From contig JAISHB010000127.1 in NCBI GenBank assembly GCA_031262785.1, positions 1 through 64,000 on the forward strand: 64,000 nucleotides of DNA. The letters run 5' to 3'. Shown here one piece after another: positions 1-10,009 of this stretch. Source of the stretch: Prevotellaceae bacterium. Its GTDB lineage: Bacteria > Bacteroidota > Bacteroidia > Bacteroidales > Bacteroidaceae. How positions within the stretch are numbered: the first letter of the stretch is position 1; each line of letters opens with the position of its first letter. The notes below the pieces were generated by a model. That model worked only from the letters and a program-made list of their open reading frames with translations, had not been told where the DNA came from and did no database searches. A program made the translations under genes and the position numbers.

Positions 1-571
1 CTATCATCTTGCGCAGGCGGCGGGTGTGGAGCGGGTTGCCCATGGGCAGGAGGCGGCGGTGGTTCTCCACGTGTACGCCTTCGAGCAGATAGTGGGAGTG
101 TTTGTCGGCCGTCTCGGCGGTGACCACTCCCCCGAGTTGTTCGAGCAGGCGGTTGGCGCGGGCAAAGTCGCGCTTACCGATGTACAGGTCGATGTCGCCG
201 CATTGGCGGTGCAACGGGTTGGGGTAGTGGCGGCCGATGCTGCTTCCTTTGAGCAGTACGGGGTGTAGGCCGGCCTGGTCGTAGCACTCCACGATGCGGG
301 CGGTCACCTCCTGCAGGCGGAGGTTGGCTTGCTCGATTTGTACGGTGCGGGCTGCCCATTGCAGGTAGAGGGGACGCGGCGGACGCCACTCGGGGGGAAG
401 GGTCTGCAGTCCGTCGAAGAGCACGGCACTCACGGCATGGATGCGGGCGGCTTCGTAGATATGTTCCCACTCCTGCGGGGTGGGTGTTTTCCCCGTCAGC
501 GTGCGCACCCGTCGGTCTAACAGGCCGTTTTCGAGCAGGGCGATGAAGAGATCTATTTCGTGAAGCGTCAT
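1..571 (-). CDS. Nucleotidyltransferase family protein (NTP_transf_5-like), C-terminus beyond window edge
   Basis: Minus-strand frame open from ATG at 571 to window edge; translation MTLHEIDLFIALLENGLL...LLKGSSIGRHYPNPLHRQCGDIDLYIG carries the LLKG...GDIDLY nucleotidyltransferase signature. Confidence 0.8.
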   Translation of the reverse strand, partial: MTLHEIDLFIALLENGLLDRRVRTLTGKTPTPQEWEHIYEAARIHAVSAVLFDGLQTLPPEWRPPRPLYLQWAARTVQIEQANLRLQEVTARIVECYDQAGLHPVLLKGSSIGRHYPNPLHRQCGDIDLYIGKRDFARANRLLEQLGGVVTAETADKHSHYLLEGVHVENHRRLLPMGNPLHTRRLRKMI

Positions 572-593
572 ATCGGGGGGGCGGGCAGGGGAG

Positions 594-869
594 TTATGCT
601 TGGGTGACGATGCCTGCTTCGAGCCACTGGGAGAGTGATGCCCCGGCATCGCGGGCGGCCGTGTCGCGGTCTACCTCGTAGTGGTCGGTCAAATAGTTGG
701 TGAAGCTCTCCACATCGAATTCCCTGCCGTCGGCAACCTCCTGCCAGAAACCGGCGGCGGTGTCGTTCAGGCTGATGAGGTGGTTGAAGTTGACCTCTTG
801 CTTTCCTTCGTTGATGAGAATGTGCTCGTCGCCTACGTGGTGGAGCTTAAAGTGGGGGTTGACTTTCAT
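594..869 (-). CDS. PqqD family protein (RiPP recognition element-like)
   Basis: 91 aa; small winged-helix PqqD pattern (LISLNDTAAGFWQEV...YEVDRDTAARDAGASLSQWLEAGIV). Confidence 0.75.
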   Translation of the reverse strand: MKVNPHFKLHHVGDEHILINEGKQEVNFNHLISLNDTAAGFWQEVADGREFDVESFTNYLTDHYEVDRDTAARDAGASLSQWLEAGIVTQA

Positions 870-983
870 TGAAATGTGATTAGGAGTGAGGATATGGGGT
901 TGATTGCCACAAAGATACGATTGTTTTTCTATTCAATTAAGTAGAAACACTATCTTTGTTGCTCAAAGAACAAAACCTGCATC

Positions 984-1994
984 ATGCGTATCGCAATTCT
1001 CACTTCGGGGGGCGACTGCCCCGGCATCAACGCCACCATCCGCGGCGTCTGCAAAAGCGCCGTCAATCATTACGGGATGGAAGTGATCGGTATTCACAGC
1101 GGCTTCCAGGGTCTGCTGACCAAAGAGGTGGAACCGCTGACCGAACAATCGTTGTCCGGACTGCTCACCCGCGGGGGGACCATCATCGGCACCTCGCGGG
1201 AAAAACCTTTTAAGAAGACGCCGGGCGACCCGTGTGAGGACAAACCGGCGCGCATCCTCCAAAACCTGCGTGAACTGGCCATCGACTGCTTGGTTTGCAT
1301 CGGGGGCAACGGCACCCTCAAGACGGCTCGCAAGCTCGCCGAGCTGGGGGTAAACATCGTGTCGGTACCCAAGACCATCGACAACGACATCTGGGGCACC
1401 GACGTCTCGTTCGGCTTCGACTCGGCCGTGAGCATCGCCGCCGAGGCCATCGACCGGCTCCACTCCACGGCCAGCTCGCATAAACGGGTGATGGTGATCG
1501 AGGTGATGGGACACAAGGCCGGCTGGATTGCCCTCCACTCGGGCATGGCCGGCGGCGGCGACGTCATCCTGCTGCCGGAAATCCCCTTCGACATCCACAC
1601 CGTGGGCGAGACCATCCGTCGACGCATCCGCGGGGGCAAGCCCTACTCCATTGTGGTGGTGGCCGAGGGCATCGCAACCGACGGCCGGCTACGTCCTGCC
1701 ACGTACATCGCCCGCGCCATCGAAGAGGAGACCGGCATCGAAACGCGCGAGACCGTATTGGGCTATGTGCAGCGCGGCGGTGCCCCTACTCCCTTCGACC
1801 GCATCCTGGCCACCCGCATGGGCAGCCATGCCACCGATCTAATTGCGTGCGGCAAGTTTGGGAGAATGGTCATTCTCCAGGGAAGCGACATCGATTCGGT
1901 GCCCCTCGACCAGGTGGCCGGCCGTCTCAAGCTGGTGAGTGAAACCCACGACCTGGTGGTGCAGGGACGGCGCATGGGGGTCTGCTTCGGATAG
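984..1994 (+). CDS. pfkA: ATP-dependent 6-phosphofructokinase
   Basis: MRIAILTSGGDCPGINATIRG, GGTIIGTSR, PKTIDNDIWGTD, GYVQRGG motifs. Confidence 0.96.
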   Translation: MRIAILTSGGDCPGINATIRGVCKSAVNHYGMEVIGIHSGFQGLLTKEVEPLTEQSLSGLLTRGGTIIGTSREKPFKKTPGDPCEDKPARILQNLRELAIDCLVCIGGNGTLKTARKLAELGVNIVSVPKTIDNDIWGTDVSFGFDSAVSIAAEAIDRLHSTASSHKRVMVIEVMGHKAGWIALHSGMAGGGDVILLPEIPFDIHTVGETIRRRIRGGKPYSIVVVAEGIATDGRLRPATYIARAIEEETGIETRETVLGYVQRGGAPTPFDRILATRMGSHATDLIACGKFGRMVILQGSDIDSVPLDQVAGRLKLVSETHDLVVQGRRMGVCFG

Positions 1995-2245
1995 CACCCG
2001 GAAATCTCTAAAACGGTAACTTCTACTTTTTACTCTACCGAAATGGGGGTGAAAAGTTACTGAAAATAGTGGGGCATTGGTAATTCCCGGTAAGCCAATG
2101 CCCCCTACCTTTGTGGCCACTACTAATCATTGCTTGCTTTTGAAGCAAAAACATAGTTATCCGCATGCATGAAAACATGACCGAACTGTTTCTTTAGGAT
2201 AAGGGCTTTTTAGTAAGCCACTCATCATACATAGGTTTTTTGAGG

Positions 2246-2286
2246 TCGGCAAAGGTATAGGGATATAGCTTTGCCGATGTTTTTTT
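2246..2286 (+). terminator. Rho-independent terminator
   Basis: 9-bp stem TCGGCAAAG/CTTTGCCGA (2246-2254/2269-2277) followed by T-tract 2280-2286. Confidence 0.65.
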
Positions 2287-2388
2287 ATATAGGGGCAAGA
2301 GTGGTTGCGGGCGGGCGCGAGGGGGTTCTACAAGCCGTGGAAACTCTCTTGGGTGCTTGTTTCAACGATGTGAGAACGGGACAAATCG

Positions 2389-3933
2389 TTATCGGGAAGC
2401 CCAGTCTTCGCGGTCGAGGTTGCGGTAGCCGATGGCCTCGGCCAGGTGATGGGATTGTAGCTGTTCACTCCCCTCCAAGTCGGCAATGGTACGCGAAACC
2501 TTGAGGATGCGGTCGTAGGCGCGTGCCGAAAGATTGAGCCGTTGCATGGCGTGCTTGAGCAAGGCCAGCCCTTTGGCCCCGGGACGGGCATAGAGCGCCA
2601 GCAGTTTGCTGTTCATCTGTGCATTACAGTAGATGCCTTTGTAGGATTCGTAGCGTTTGGCCTGAATGGCACGCGCCTGCATCACCCGCCGGCGGATGGT
2701 TTCGCTCGACTCACCGGCACGGGCGTCGGAAATCTTCTCGAAGGGCACGGGTACCACTTCTATCTGCAGGTCGATGCGGTCGAGCAGCGGGCCGGAGATG
2801 CGGTGGAGGTATCTCTGCACCTGCGCCGGCGTGCATACACAGGCTTTCGTGGGATGATTGTAGTAGCCGCAAGGGCAGGGGTTCATGGAGGCAACCAGCA
2901 TGAAGCCCGCCGGATACTCTACATTGCTGCGTACCCGCGAAATGGAGATTTTGCGGTCTTCCAACGGCTGACGGAGCACCTCCAATACGCTGCGGCTAAA
3001 CTCGGGCAGCTCGTCCAAGAAGAGCACGCCGTTGTGCGACAGGCTGATCTCGCCCGGTTGGGGGAAGCTTCCTCCGCCGGTCATGGCTACACTCGAGATG
3101 GTATGGTGCGGATCGCGGAAGGGACGCTTGGTGATCAGTCCGCTACCGGCAGGCAGCTTGCCGGCCACCGAATGTATCTTGGTGGTTTCGAGGCTTTCGC
3201 CCAACGACAGTGGAGGCAGGATGGAGGGGATGCGTTTGGCCAGCATCGATTTGCCGCTTCCCGGGGCACCTACCAGGATGATGTTGTGTCCGCCTGCGGC
3301 GGCCACCTCTACGGCACGCTTGACATTCTCCTGGCCTTTGACATCCGCGAAGTCTGTATCGAAGAGGTTCTGCCGGGCATAGAATTCCGCACGGGTATCG
3401 ACCACGGTAGGCTCCAGGGTGGAACTCTCTTGGGTGAAGAAACGAACCACCTGGGAGAGGTTTTCGGCGCCGTAGACCAGTAGTTGATTCACCACTGCCG
3501 CCTCGCGGGCGTTCTGACGGGGAACAATGATGCCTTCGAACCCCAATTCACGGGCGCGAATAGCCATGGGGAGGGCGCCTTTGATGGGTTGTAGCGTGCC
3601 ATCGAGACTTAATTCGCCCATCACCAAGTAGCGATCGGCACGGTCGGTGTGGATTAGTTCGGTGGCCATCAAAATACCGATTGCCAACGGCAGGTCGTAG
3701 GCCGAACCCTCCTTGCGGATGTCGGCCGGTGCCATGTTGACGACAATACTGGTGGTGGGTAGTTTGTATCCGTTTACCTGTAGGGCGGACAAAATACGTT
3801 GGTAGCTCTCTTTTACGGCTGAGTCGGGCAATCCGACGATACTAAACATACAGCCTCGCGAGCTGTTGACTTCAATGGTGATAAGGGTGGCATCAATTCC
3901 TTGTACGGCGGCTCCGAATGTTTTTGTTAGCAT
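2389..3933 (-). CDS. YifB family Mg chelatase-like AAA ATPase
   Basis: 514 aa; GAPGSGKSMLAKRIPSILPPL, FRDPHHTIS, LFLDELPEF, NPCPCGY motifs. Confidence 0.95.
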   Translation of the reverse strand: MLTKTFGAAVQGIDATLITIEVNSSRGCMFSIVGLPDSAVKESYQRILSALQVNGYKLPTTSIVVNMAPADIRKEGSAYDLPLAIGILMATELIHTDRADRYLVMGELSLDGTLQPIKGALPMAIRARELGFEGIIVPRQNAREAAVVNQLLVYGAENLSQVVRFFTQESSTLEPTVVDTRAEFYARQNLFDTDFADVKGQENVKRAVEVAAAGGHNIILVGAPGSGKSMLAKRIPSILPPLSLGESLETTKIHSVAGKLPAGSGLITKRPFRDPHHTISSVAMTGGGSFPQPGEISLSHNGVLFLDELPEFSRSVLEVLRQPLEDRKISISRVRSNVEYPAGFMLVASMNPCPCGYYNHPTKACVCTPAQVQRYLHRISGPLLDRIDLQIEVVPVPFEKISDARAGESSETIRRRVMQARAIQAKRYESYKGIYCNAQMNSKLLALYARPGAKGLALLKHAMQRLNLSARAYDRILKVSRTIADLEGSEQLQSHHLAEAIGYRNLDREDWASR

Positions 3934-4993
3934 GTTTTCTTTCCTTTTCTCGTTTCAATCGTTCAGTTTCTTGTTTTTCAATCTCTTTTAGTTGGGTGTG
4001 GATAGCTTGTTGGTCTAATTGTCTCTCTTCGATACGTCCGGAGGGCGAAACTAACAGGTTGTAGGGCAGGGTACGTATGGCTAACTGTTGTGCCAGGTCG
4101 CTGTTCCAGCCGGTAAAGTCGCATACCTGTTCCCATTGCAGGGAATCTTTCTGGATGGCATCCTCCCAGGCCTTCTTGTTGGTGTCGAGCGAGATGCCCA
4201 GAAGGGCAAACTGTTTGTTCTTCTTCTCTTTGCGGTAGAGACGACGGTAGTATTGAAGGGTGGTGTCGGTGCGCAACGTGTCCCACGATGCCCAAAAGTG
4301 TATCAGCAGGTATTGTTCGTTGAAGTTGTTGCGCGTTAGCTCCTTTCCTTCGGGGTTGCGCAGCTTGAAGAGGGGAAGCATGCGTCCTTTTTGGGAACGT
4401 TCTTCCTCTTGTATGCGTTTGAGCAGGCTCACCAAGTAGGGGCGGTCTTTGAGTTCGCCGCTCATCCGGTCGATGAGTGTTCGGATGTGTGCAATGTCGG
4501 CGAAAGGTTTCTGCACGAAATAGTTGTCTAACAGATAGAGCGAGGCAAGGGAAGCGGGATGGGTGTTGACAAATGCTTCGGCGCGCTCTTGCAACTTCTT
4601 CTCCGAAGGTTCTGCCAATCCTTGCAGCGATTGTCGGAAGGCGGTTAGTTCGTTGTTCGGCTGATTGCCGGTGATTTGTAGGTAGGGGAGTTCGGCTGCC
4701 GAACCTTTTAGTTTGAGGTTGCCCGTTTTGTTGAGAATGATAGGGCATTGGGTACCGTCGCTAAAGAGCAGATAGGCCGGAAGCAGTGTGTCTACCGAGA
4801 GCACGGCATCAATGGTGTTGCGGCGGACAAGCAACGTGTCGATATGGTCGCGCATGTGGTCGGCACCATACAGGTAAATGGTGTCGTTTCCCAATCCGCT
4901 AATGGTTCCTTGCAGACGGATGGTGCCGGTTGGCGATTGGTCGCAAGCAGATGCGCCGGCAACTAACAATAGGTATAGTGCTATTTTCCTCAT
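3893..4993 (-). CDS. Thioredoxin-like lipoprotein with DUF4369-like N-terminus
   Basis: Lipobox (VAGASACDQ); IRLQGTISGLGNDTIYLYG; thioredoxin-like C-terminal half (LLIHFWASW) lacking the CxxC. Confidence 0.75.
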   Translation of the reverse strand: MRKIALYLLLVAGASACDQSPTGTIRLQGTISGLGNDTIYLYGADHMRDHIDTLLVRRNTIDAVLSVDTLLPAYLLFSDGTQCPIILNKTGNLKLKGSAAELPYLQITGNQPNNELTAFRQSLQGLAEPSEKKLQERAEAFVNTHPASLASLYLLDNYFVQKPFADIAHIRTLIDRMSGELKDRPYLVSLLKRIQEEERSQKGRMLPLFKLRNPEGKELTRNNFNEQYLLIHFWASWDTLRTDTTLQYYRRLYRKEKKNKQFALLGISLDTNKKAWEDAIQKDSLQWEQVCDFTGWNSDLAQQLAIRTLPYNLLVSPSGRIEERQLDQQAIHTQLKEIEKQETERLKREKERKHANKNIRSRRTRN

Positions 4994-5104
4994 AGTTGTT
5001 TTTGTTGTAAAAGGATAAAAAGAAAGTCCGACATTCTCATGCCGGACATTCTATGAAATATTTATTTATGAAAACACATTTACTTTATATAAATGAAGGC
5101 TGAA

Positions 5105-6799
5105 TTACTTAACCAGATTCATAAAGTCGGCATCGGTGAAGTATTTGGCAAACTCCAGGTCGGTGGCGGCTTTCTTAGCCAATGTGGGGTCTTTTGCTAT
5201 GGCAGCCTTCAGGTTTGATGTCACCATCGAAGCATTGTTGGTTCTTGCGCCCAGCACAGCATTCAGATAATCGGTATAGGCATCCTTCTTTTCTACGTTG
5301 GCCAAGGTTGTTTTGGCTTTATTGTAGTCTTTGGCAAGGATTTGTGCCAGAGCGGCGCTGTTGCTGGCTTTGCTTCCAAAGGCGCTTACGGCTCTGTCAT
5401 ACTGACCTTGTGCAATATAGAGGTTTCCTAATGTTTCGTTCAACTCGGGAGTGCCCGATGCTTTACCCAAATAGCTTTCGGCTGCGGCTTTGTCGCCTTT
5501 GGCAAGCGCTACCAAACCGAGGTTCATGTTTACTTCGGGTGTGCTCTTGATAGAGAGTGCTTTTTTCAGGTAGCTGTCGGCTTTGTCGATGTTGCCTGCC
5601 TGATAGGCCAGTTTACCAAGGTTGTTGTAGGCACGGTAGTCGTTGGGGAAGAGTTGGGTGGCTTTGTTGTAGATGGCTTCTTGTTTGGCGGCATCCTTGG
5701 TCAGGGTGGCGGCGTACAGCAACTCCTCGAGAGACAATTGCTTGGCATCGGTGGCGGCCAGGTTGGCAATTTCTTCGTTCGACTTTCCGATTACTTCGTA
5801 GTTCAACGTCAGGCGTGAACGACGCAGTTGCGGCAAGATTTCATCGGCCAATGTCTTGTAGACTGAAGAGATGTTTTTGATTTCCTGTTCGCGACGTTCG
5901 GGGTCTTGATACATCGAGAGCACGCGGAGAATCAACTCTTTATCTTGGATATTCGATTTCGATACCAACTCCTGGAAACCTTCCCAGTCTTCGGCGGTAT
6001 AACGAGTGTCTACATTTACATCCAATTTGTCTTTCTTCAGATTCTTGGCAATCACTTTGGCGGTGTTGTCTTGACGGTGTTCGGCTAAATTGGTGTTCAA
6101 ATCCAACCCACCATCGGGCGATGCATAAGCCGAAATTTCAATGTTGCTAATCTTCTTGTTGGGAGCAGCACTGGTCTCTTTGACGTCGGCATTGAATGCC
6201 TTGGCAGCTTTCAGTTCGCTGGCGCGTACATTGGCTTGTTGAATCAGGAACATGATTTGAGCATCTTTCTTCTCTTTGATGATGCGTTGGAAAGCGTCGG
6301 CACCCGTTGCCGGAGTAGCACTACTTAAGGTTTGCTCTACAAACTCGGAAGTGGAAACAACGCCATCGGCCACTTTCACAGCCGGAACGGTTACGACCTT
6401 ACTACCAACCTTGGCGCTGAATTCGAGGTACAATTCAGACTTTGCCATAGCGGGAACATAATCAAACGAAGTTTTCATGGTGTAGCTACCGCCCATCTTA
6501 TAAGAAATGGTCTGGTCGTTACCTTCCACCTTTTCGCCTTGGAATACAGCAGGTTGACCTTTGGCTTCGCCGCCGTTCCAACGCAGAACCGGCGTTACTT
6601 CTACTACCGCCTTCTTGCTAAAATACTTTTCGGGGAACTTTCCGTTGATAGTGGCGGGAACTTTGCCACCAACAGCTTCGAGTACCTGCGGGGTCACAGT
6701 AAAGTTGTCGTTAGACAATTCACCCAATTTTTTGTCGCACGAACTTAGTGCAACAACAGCTGCCATAAGTAATGGCAAATACAATTTCTTGGTCATCAT
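5105..6799 (-). CDS. Lipoprotein with OmpA-like segment and TPR repeats
   Basis: 564 aa; lipobox VALSSCDKK; ISAYASPDGGLDLNTNLAEHR (OmpA-like) followed by TPR units YRAYNNLGKLAYQAGNIDKADSYLKKAL. Confidence 0.75.
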   Translation of the reverse strand: MMTKKLYLPLLMAAVVALSSCDKKLGELSNDNFTVTPQVLEAVGGKVPATINGKFPEKYFSKKAVVEVTPVLRWNGGEAKGQPAVFQGEKVEGNDQTISYKMGGSYTMKTSFDYVPAMAKSELYLEFSAKVGSKVVTVPAVKVADGVVSTSEFVEQTLSSATPATGADAFQRIIKEKKDAQIMFLIQQANVRASELKAAKAFNADVKETSAAPNKKISNIEISAYASPDGGLDLNTNLAEHRQDNTAKVIAKNLKKDKLDVNVDTRYTAEDWEGFQELVSKSNIQDKELILRVLSMYQDPERREQEIKNISSVYKTLADEILPQLRRSRLTLNYEVIGKSNEEIANLAATDAKQLSLEELLYAATLTKDAAKQEAIYNKATQLFPNDYRAYNNLGKLAYQAGNIDKADSYLKKALSIKSTPEVNMNLGLVALAKGDKAAAESYLGKASGTPELNETLGNLYIAQGQYDRAVSAFGSKASNSAALAQILAKDYNKAKTTLANVEKKDAYTDYLNAVLGARTNNASMVTSNLKAAIAKDPTLAKKAATDLEFAKYFTDADFMNLVK

Positions 6800-7084
6800 T
6801 AGGTATTAATTAAATGTTCGTAATTGAAATTTCTATATGTATATTCTGTATATACGTTTTGGACATAGCACAAATGCTCCGCAAAACTAATAATTATTAA
6901 TGAGATAGTTAATATAAGGGCTAATTTTATTATAATTTAAGACGATTGATGAACCTAAAATGGGTATTGGAAAGGCTAATCGGTGCGAATAACCATTTTT
7001 TTCGAGAAAATAGCTAAAGTCTGCGAGTTTGATCTCGTCGGTTTAAACTAACGGTGTGAAGTAGGCCGACGGGAGAGGGGAATC

Positions 7085-8041
7085 TCATTTTTCTCCCCGC
7101 AGCCTCTTCTCTTTCCGATATTTAATGTTGCGGGGATGGTGCTCGATGATTTCACTGCGAAGCATGCTGCGGTCGATGTGGGTGTAGATTTCGGTGGTGG
7201 CCAGCGATTCGTGCCCGAGCATGGCTTGAATGGCGCGCAGATTAGCGCCTCCTTCGAGCAGATGGGTGGCGAAAGAGTGCCGGAAAGTGTGCGGGCTGAT
7301 ATTTTTTTGAATACCGGCTTTTGCGGCTAATTCTTTAATGAGCTGAAATACCTGAATGCGGGAGATGGCATTTCCCCAGCGCGCCAAGAAAAGGTAATCT
7401 TCAAAGCCGGGTTTGATGCGCCCTTGGTTGCGGTCAAGCAACCAGTAGGTAATCTCTTTGACGGCGCGCGGCGAGATAGGCACCAAGCGCTGCTTGCTTC
7501 CCTTGCCGTTGACTTTGATGAAACCGTCTTCGAAATAGAGGTCGGAGAGTTTGAGGTGGCAGAGTTCCGATACGCGCAGGCCGCAGCTGTAGAGTGTTTC
7601 CAGCATGGCGCGGTTGCGTTGTCCCTCTTTCTTTTCCATGTCAACGGCCTGGATGATGGCATCAATCTCTTCCACGGTTAATACTTCGGGCAGATGGAGG
7701 CCGATTTTAGGACCTTCCAGCAGTTCGCCCGGATTGTCTTCGCGGTATTCGGAGAGCACCAAGAAGTGCAGGAACGATTTAATGCCCGAGAGGATGCGAG
7801 CCTGCGAACGGGGATGAATGCCGATGTCGTGCAAGCCGGCGGCAAAGCGATGCAAATCGTCGAGTGTGACGCGGAGCATCGTATTGTTTTCTGCCTGTAA
7901 AAAGCGCAGCAATTTATCGAGATCGGTGAAGTAAGCATCTACGGTGTTCTCCGAGAGTCCCTTCTCCAACTTAAGGTATTGACGGTATTTACGGATAATT
8001 ACAGCCTCTTTTTCCTTCCGAGCTATGTTTTCGTCTATCAT
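7085..8041 (-). CDS. xerD: Tyrosine recombinase XerD-type
   Basis: SGLRVSELCHL, HTFRHSFATHLLEGG, LGHESLATTEIYTH; start placed at internal ATG 8041 because an apparent -7 box lies at 8081-8088 on the minus strand. Confidence 0.92.
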   Translation of the reverse strand: MIDENIARKEKEAVIIRKYRQYLKLEKGLSENTVDAYFTDLDKLLRFLQAENNTMLRVTLDDLHRFAAGLHDIGIHPRSQARILSGIKSFLHFLVLSEYREDNPGELLEGPKIGLHLPEVLTVEEIDAIIQAVDMEKKEGQRNRAMLETLYSCGLRVSELCHLKLSDLYFEDGFIKVNGKGSKQRLVPISPRAVKEITYWLLDRNQGRIKPGFEDYLFLARWGNAISRIQVFQLIKELAAKAGIQKNISPHTFRHSFATHLLEGGANLRAIQAMLGHESLATTEIYTHIDRSMLRSEIIEHHPRNIKYRKEKRLRGEK

Positions 8042-8106
8042 TTCTTTTCCGTACCTTTGCGGCTCTAATAAAACTGCTTGCAAAGGTAGGAATAAACCCA
8101 GGATAT

Positions 8107-8538
8107 ATGAACATACAAATAGTAAATGGCCCCAATATTAATTTACTGGGCAAGCGGGAGCCGGAAGTGTACGGCTCGGTTACGTTCGAGAGTTACTTGG
8201 ACGAACTTCGCAAGCATTACCCCGAGGTACAAATTGATTACTTCCAATCGAACAGCGAAGGCGCGCTTATCGACATTCTGCAGGATGCCGGCTTCACGAC
8301 CGACGGTATTATCTTGAATGCCGGCGCCTACACGCACACCTCCATCGCTTTGCAAGATGCCATCCGCGCCCTGCCGGCTCCGGTCATCGAAGTGCATATT
8401 TCCAACGTGCATGCCCGCGAGAGCTACCGGCACACCTCGCTGATTGCTTCGGCGTGCAAGGGCGTTGTTTGCGGCTTCGGCCTGAACTCCTACCGGTTGG
8501 CGCTCGAAGCGCTTATTCACCCCGATTTCTCATTTTAA
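8107..8538 (+). CDS. aroQ: Type II 3-dehydroquinate dehydratase
   Basis: NGPNINLLGKREPEVYG, FQSNSEGALID, NAGAYTHTSIAL, EVHISN. Confidence 0.97.
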   Translation: MNIQIVNGPNINLLGKREPEVYGSVTFESYLDELRKHYPEVQIDYFQSNSEGALIDILQDAGFTTDGIILNAGAYTHTSIALQDAIRALPAPVIEVHISNVHARESYRHTSLIASACKGVVCGFGLNSYRLALEALIHPDFSF

Positions 8539-8551
8539 CGTATAAACCAAC

Positions 8552-10009
8552 ATGCTACTCAAACAAACTAAAATTGTAGCCACCATCTCGGATCAACGTT
8601 GCGAAGTAGACTTCATCCGGTCGCTTTTCGAGGCGGGAATGAACGTGGCACGTATGAATACGGCTCATCTCGGACCGGAAGGGTTAGACCGGCTCATCAC
8701 CAACATCCGGGCGGTGTCGAACCGCATCGCCATTTTGATGGATACCAAAGGACCGGAGGTGCGAACCACCGCCTGCGAGATGCCTCTGCAATACAAAACC
8801 GGCGAACGCATCCATGTGGTGGGTAATCCCGACTTGACGACCACGCACGATGTGATTGCCGTCTCCTATCCCCACTTTGCGGGGGACGTATCGGTGGGCG
8901 TACACATCCTTATCGACGACGGCGAGCTGGAAATGAACGTCATTGGTAAAGAAGACGACCGTTTGGTGTGCGAAGTGCTCAACGACGCCACCGTGGGGAG
9001 TCGCAAGAGCGTGAATGTGCCGGGCGTACGCATCAATTTGCCTTCGCTCACCGAAAAAGACCGCCGCAACATTCTCTACGGCATCGAAAAAGACATCGAC
9101 TTTATTGCCCACTCCTTTGTACGCAACAAGCAAGACGTGCTCGATATTCAGGAGATACTCGAGGCTCACCACAGCGACATCCGCATTATTGCCAAGATAG
9201 AAAACCAAGAGGGCGTCGACAACATCGACGAGATTCTGGAGGTGGCCGACGGGGTGATGGTAGCCCGCGGCGATTTGGGCATCGAAGTCCCCCAAGAGCG
9301 CATCCCCGGCATTCAGCGCCTGCTTATCCGCAAGTGCATTCTGGCCAAAAAGCCGGTGATTGTGGCCACGCAGATGCTGCATACCATGATCACCAATCCG
9401 CGCCCCACCCGTGCCGAGGTCACGGACATCGCCAACGCCATCTACTACCGCACCGACGCCTTGATGCTCAGCGGCGAGACAGCCAACGGAAAATATCCCC
9501 TCGAGGCGATCAGGACCATGACCACCGTGGCAGCCCAAGCCGAGAAAGATAAGCTGGCCGACAACGACATCCGCATCCCCATCGACGAGAACAGCAACGA
9601 CGTCACCGCCTTTTTGGCCAAGCAGGCCGTCAAGGCGACCACCAAGCTGAAGATACGCGCCATTATCACCGACAGTTACAGCGGCCGCACCGCCCGCAAC
9701 TTGGCCGCCTACCGAGGAAAGTACCCCGTGCTGGCCATTTGCTATAAAGAGAAGACGATGCGCCAGCTCGCGCTCTCCTACGGAGTGGAAGCCATCTACA
9801 TGCCCGAGCTTTCCAACGGGCAAGACTACTACTTTGCCGCGCTTCGCCGCCTCTTGAAAGAGAAACGGCTCAAACCCACCGACATGGTGGGCTACCTGAG
9901 CAGCGGCAAGGCCGGTACGCAAACCTCGTTCCTGGAAATCAACGTGGTGGAAGACGCGCTCAAGTATGCCCCCGAGAGCGTGCTTCCCAATCACAACAGA
10001 TACCTGTAA
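8552..10009 (+). CDS. pyk: Pyruvate kinase
   Basis: MDTKGPEVRT, MVARGDLGIEVP, VIVATQMLHTMI, LSGETANGKYP motifs. Confidence 0.97.
   Translation: MLLKQTKIVATISDQRCEVDFIRSLFEAGMNVARMNTAHLGPEGLDRLITNIRAVSNRIAILMDTKGPEVRTTACEMPLQYKTGERIHVVGNPDLTTTHDVIAVSYPHFAGDVSVGVHILIDDGELEMNVIGKEDDRLVCEVLNDATVGSRKSVNVPGVRINLPSLTEKDRRNILYGIEKDIDFIAHSFVRNKQDVLDIQEILEAHHSDIRIIAKIENQEGVDNIDEILEVADGVMVARGDLGIEVPQERIPGIQRLLIRKCILAKKPVIVATQMLHTMITNPRPTRAEVTDIANAIYYRTDALMLSGETANGKYPLEAIRTMTTVAAQAEKDKLADNDIRIPIDENSNDVTAFLAKQAVKATTKLKIRAIITDSYSGRTARNLAAYRGKYPVLAICYKEKTMRQLALSYGVEAIYMPELSNGQDYYFAALRRLLKEKRLKPTDMVGYLSSGKAGTQTSFLEINVVEDALKYAPESVLPNHNRYL

Noticed and set aside
7085-8041. XerD-like recombinase as an integrase marking a mobile element
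   Set aside because: Housekeeping-type XerD next to aroQ and pyk, with no att-like repeats, tRNA or cargo nearby.
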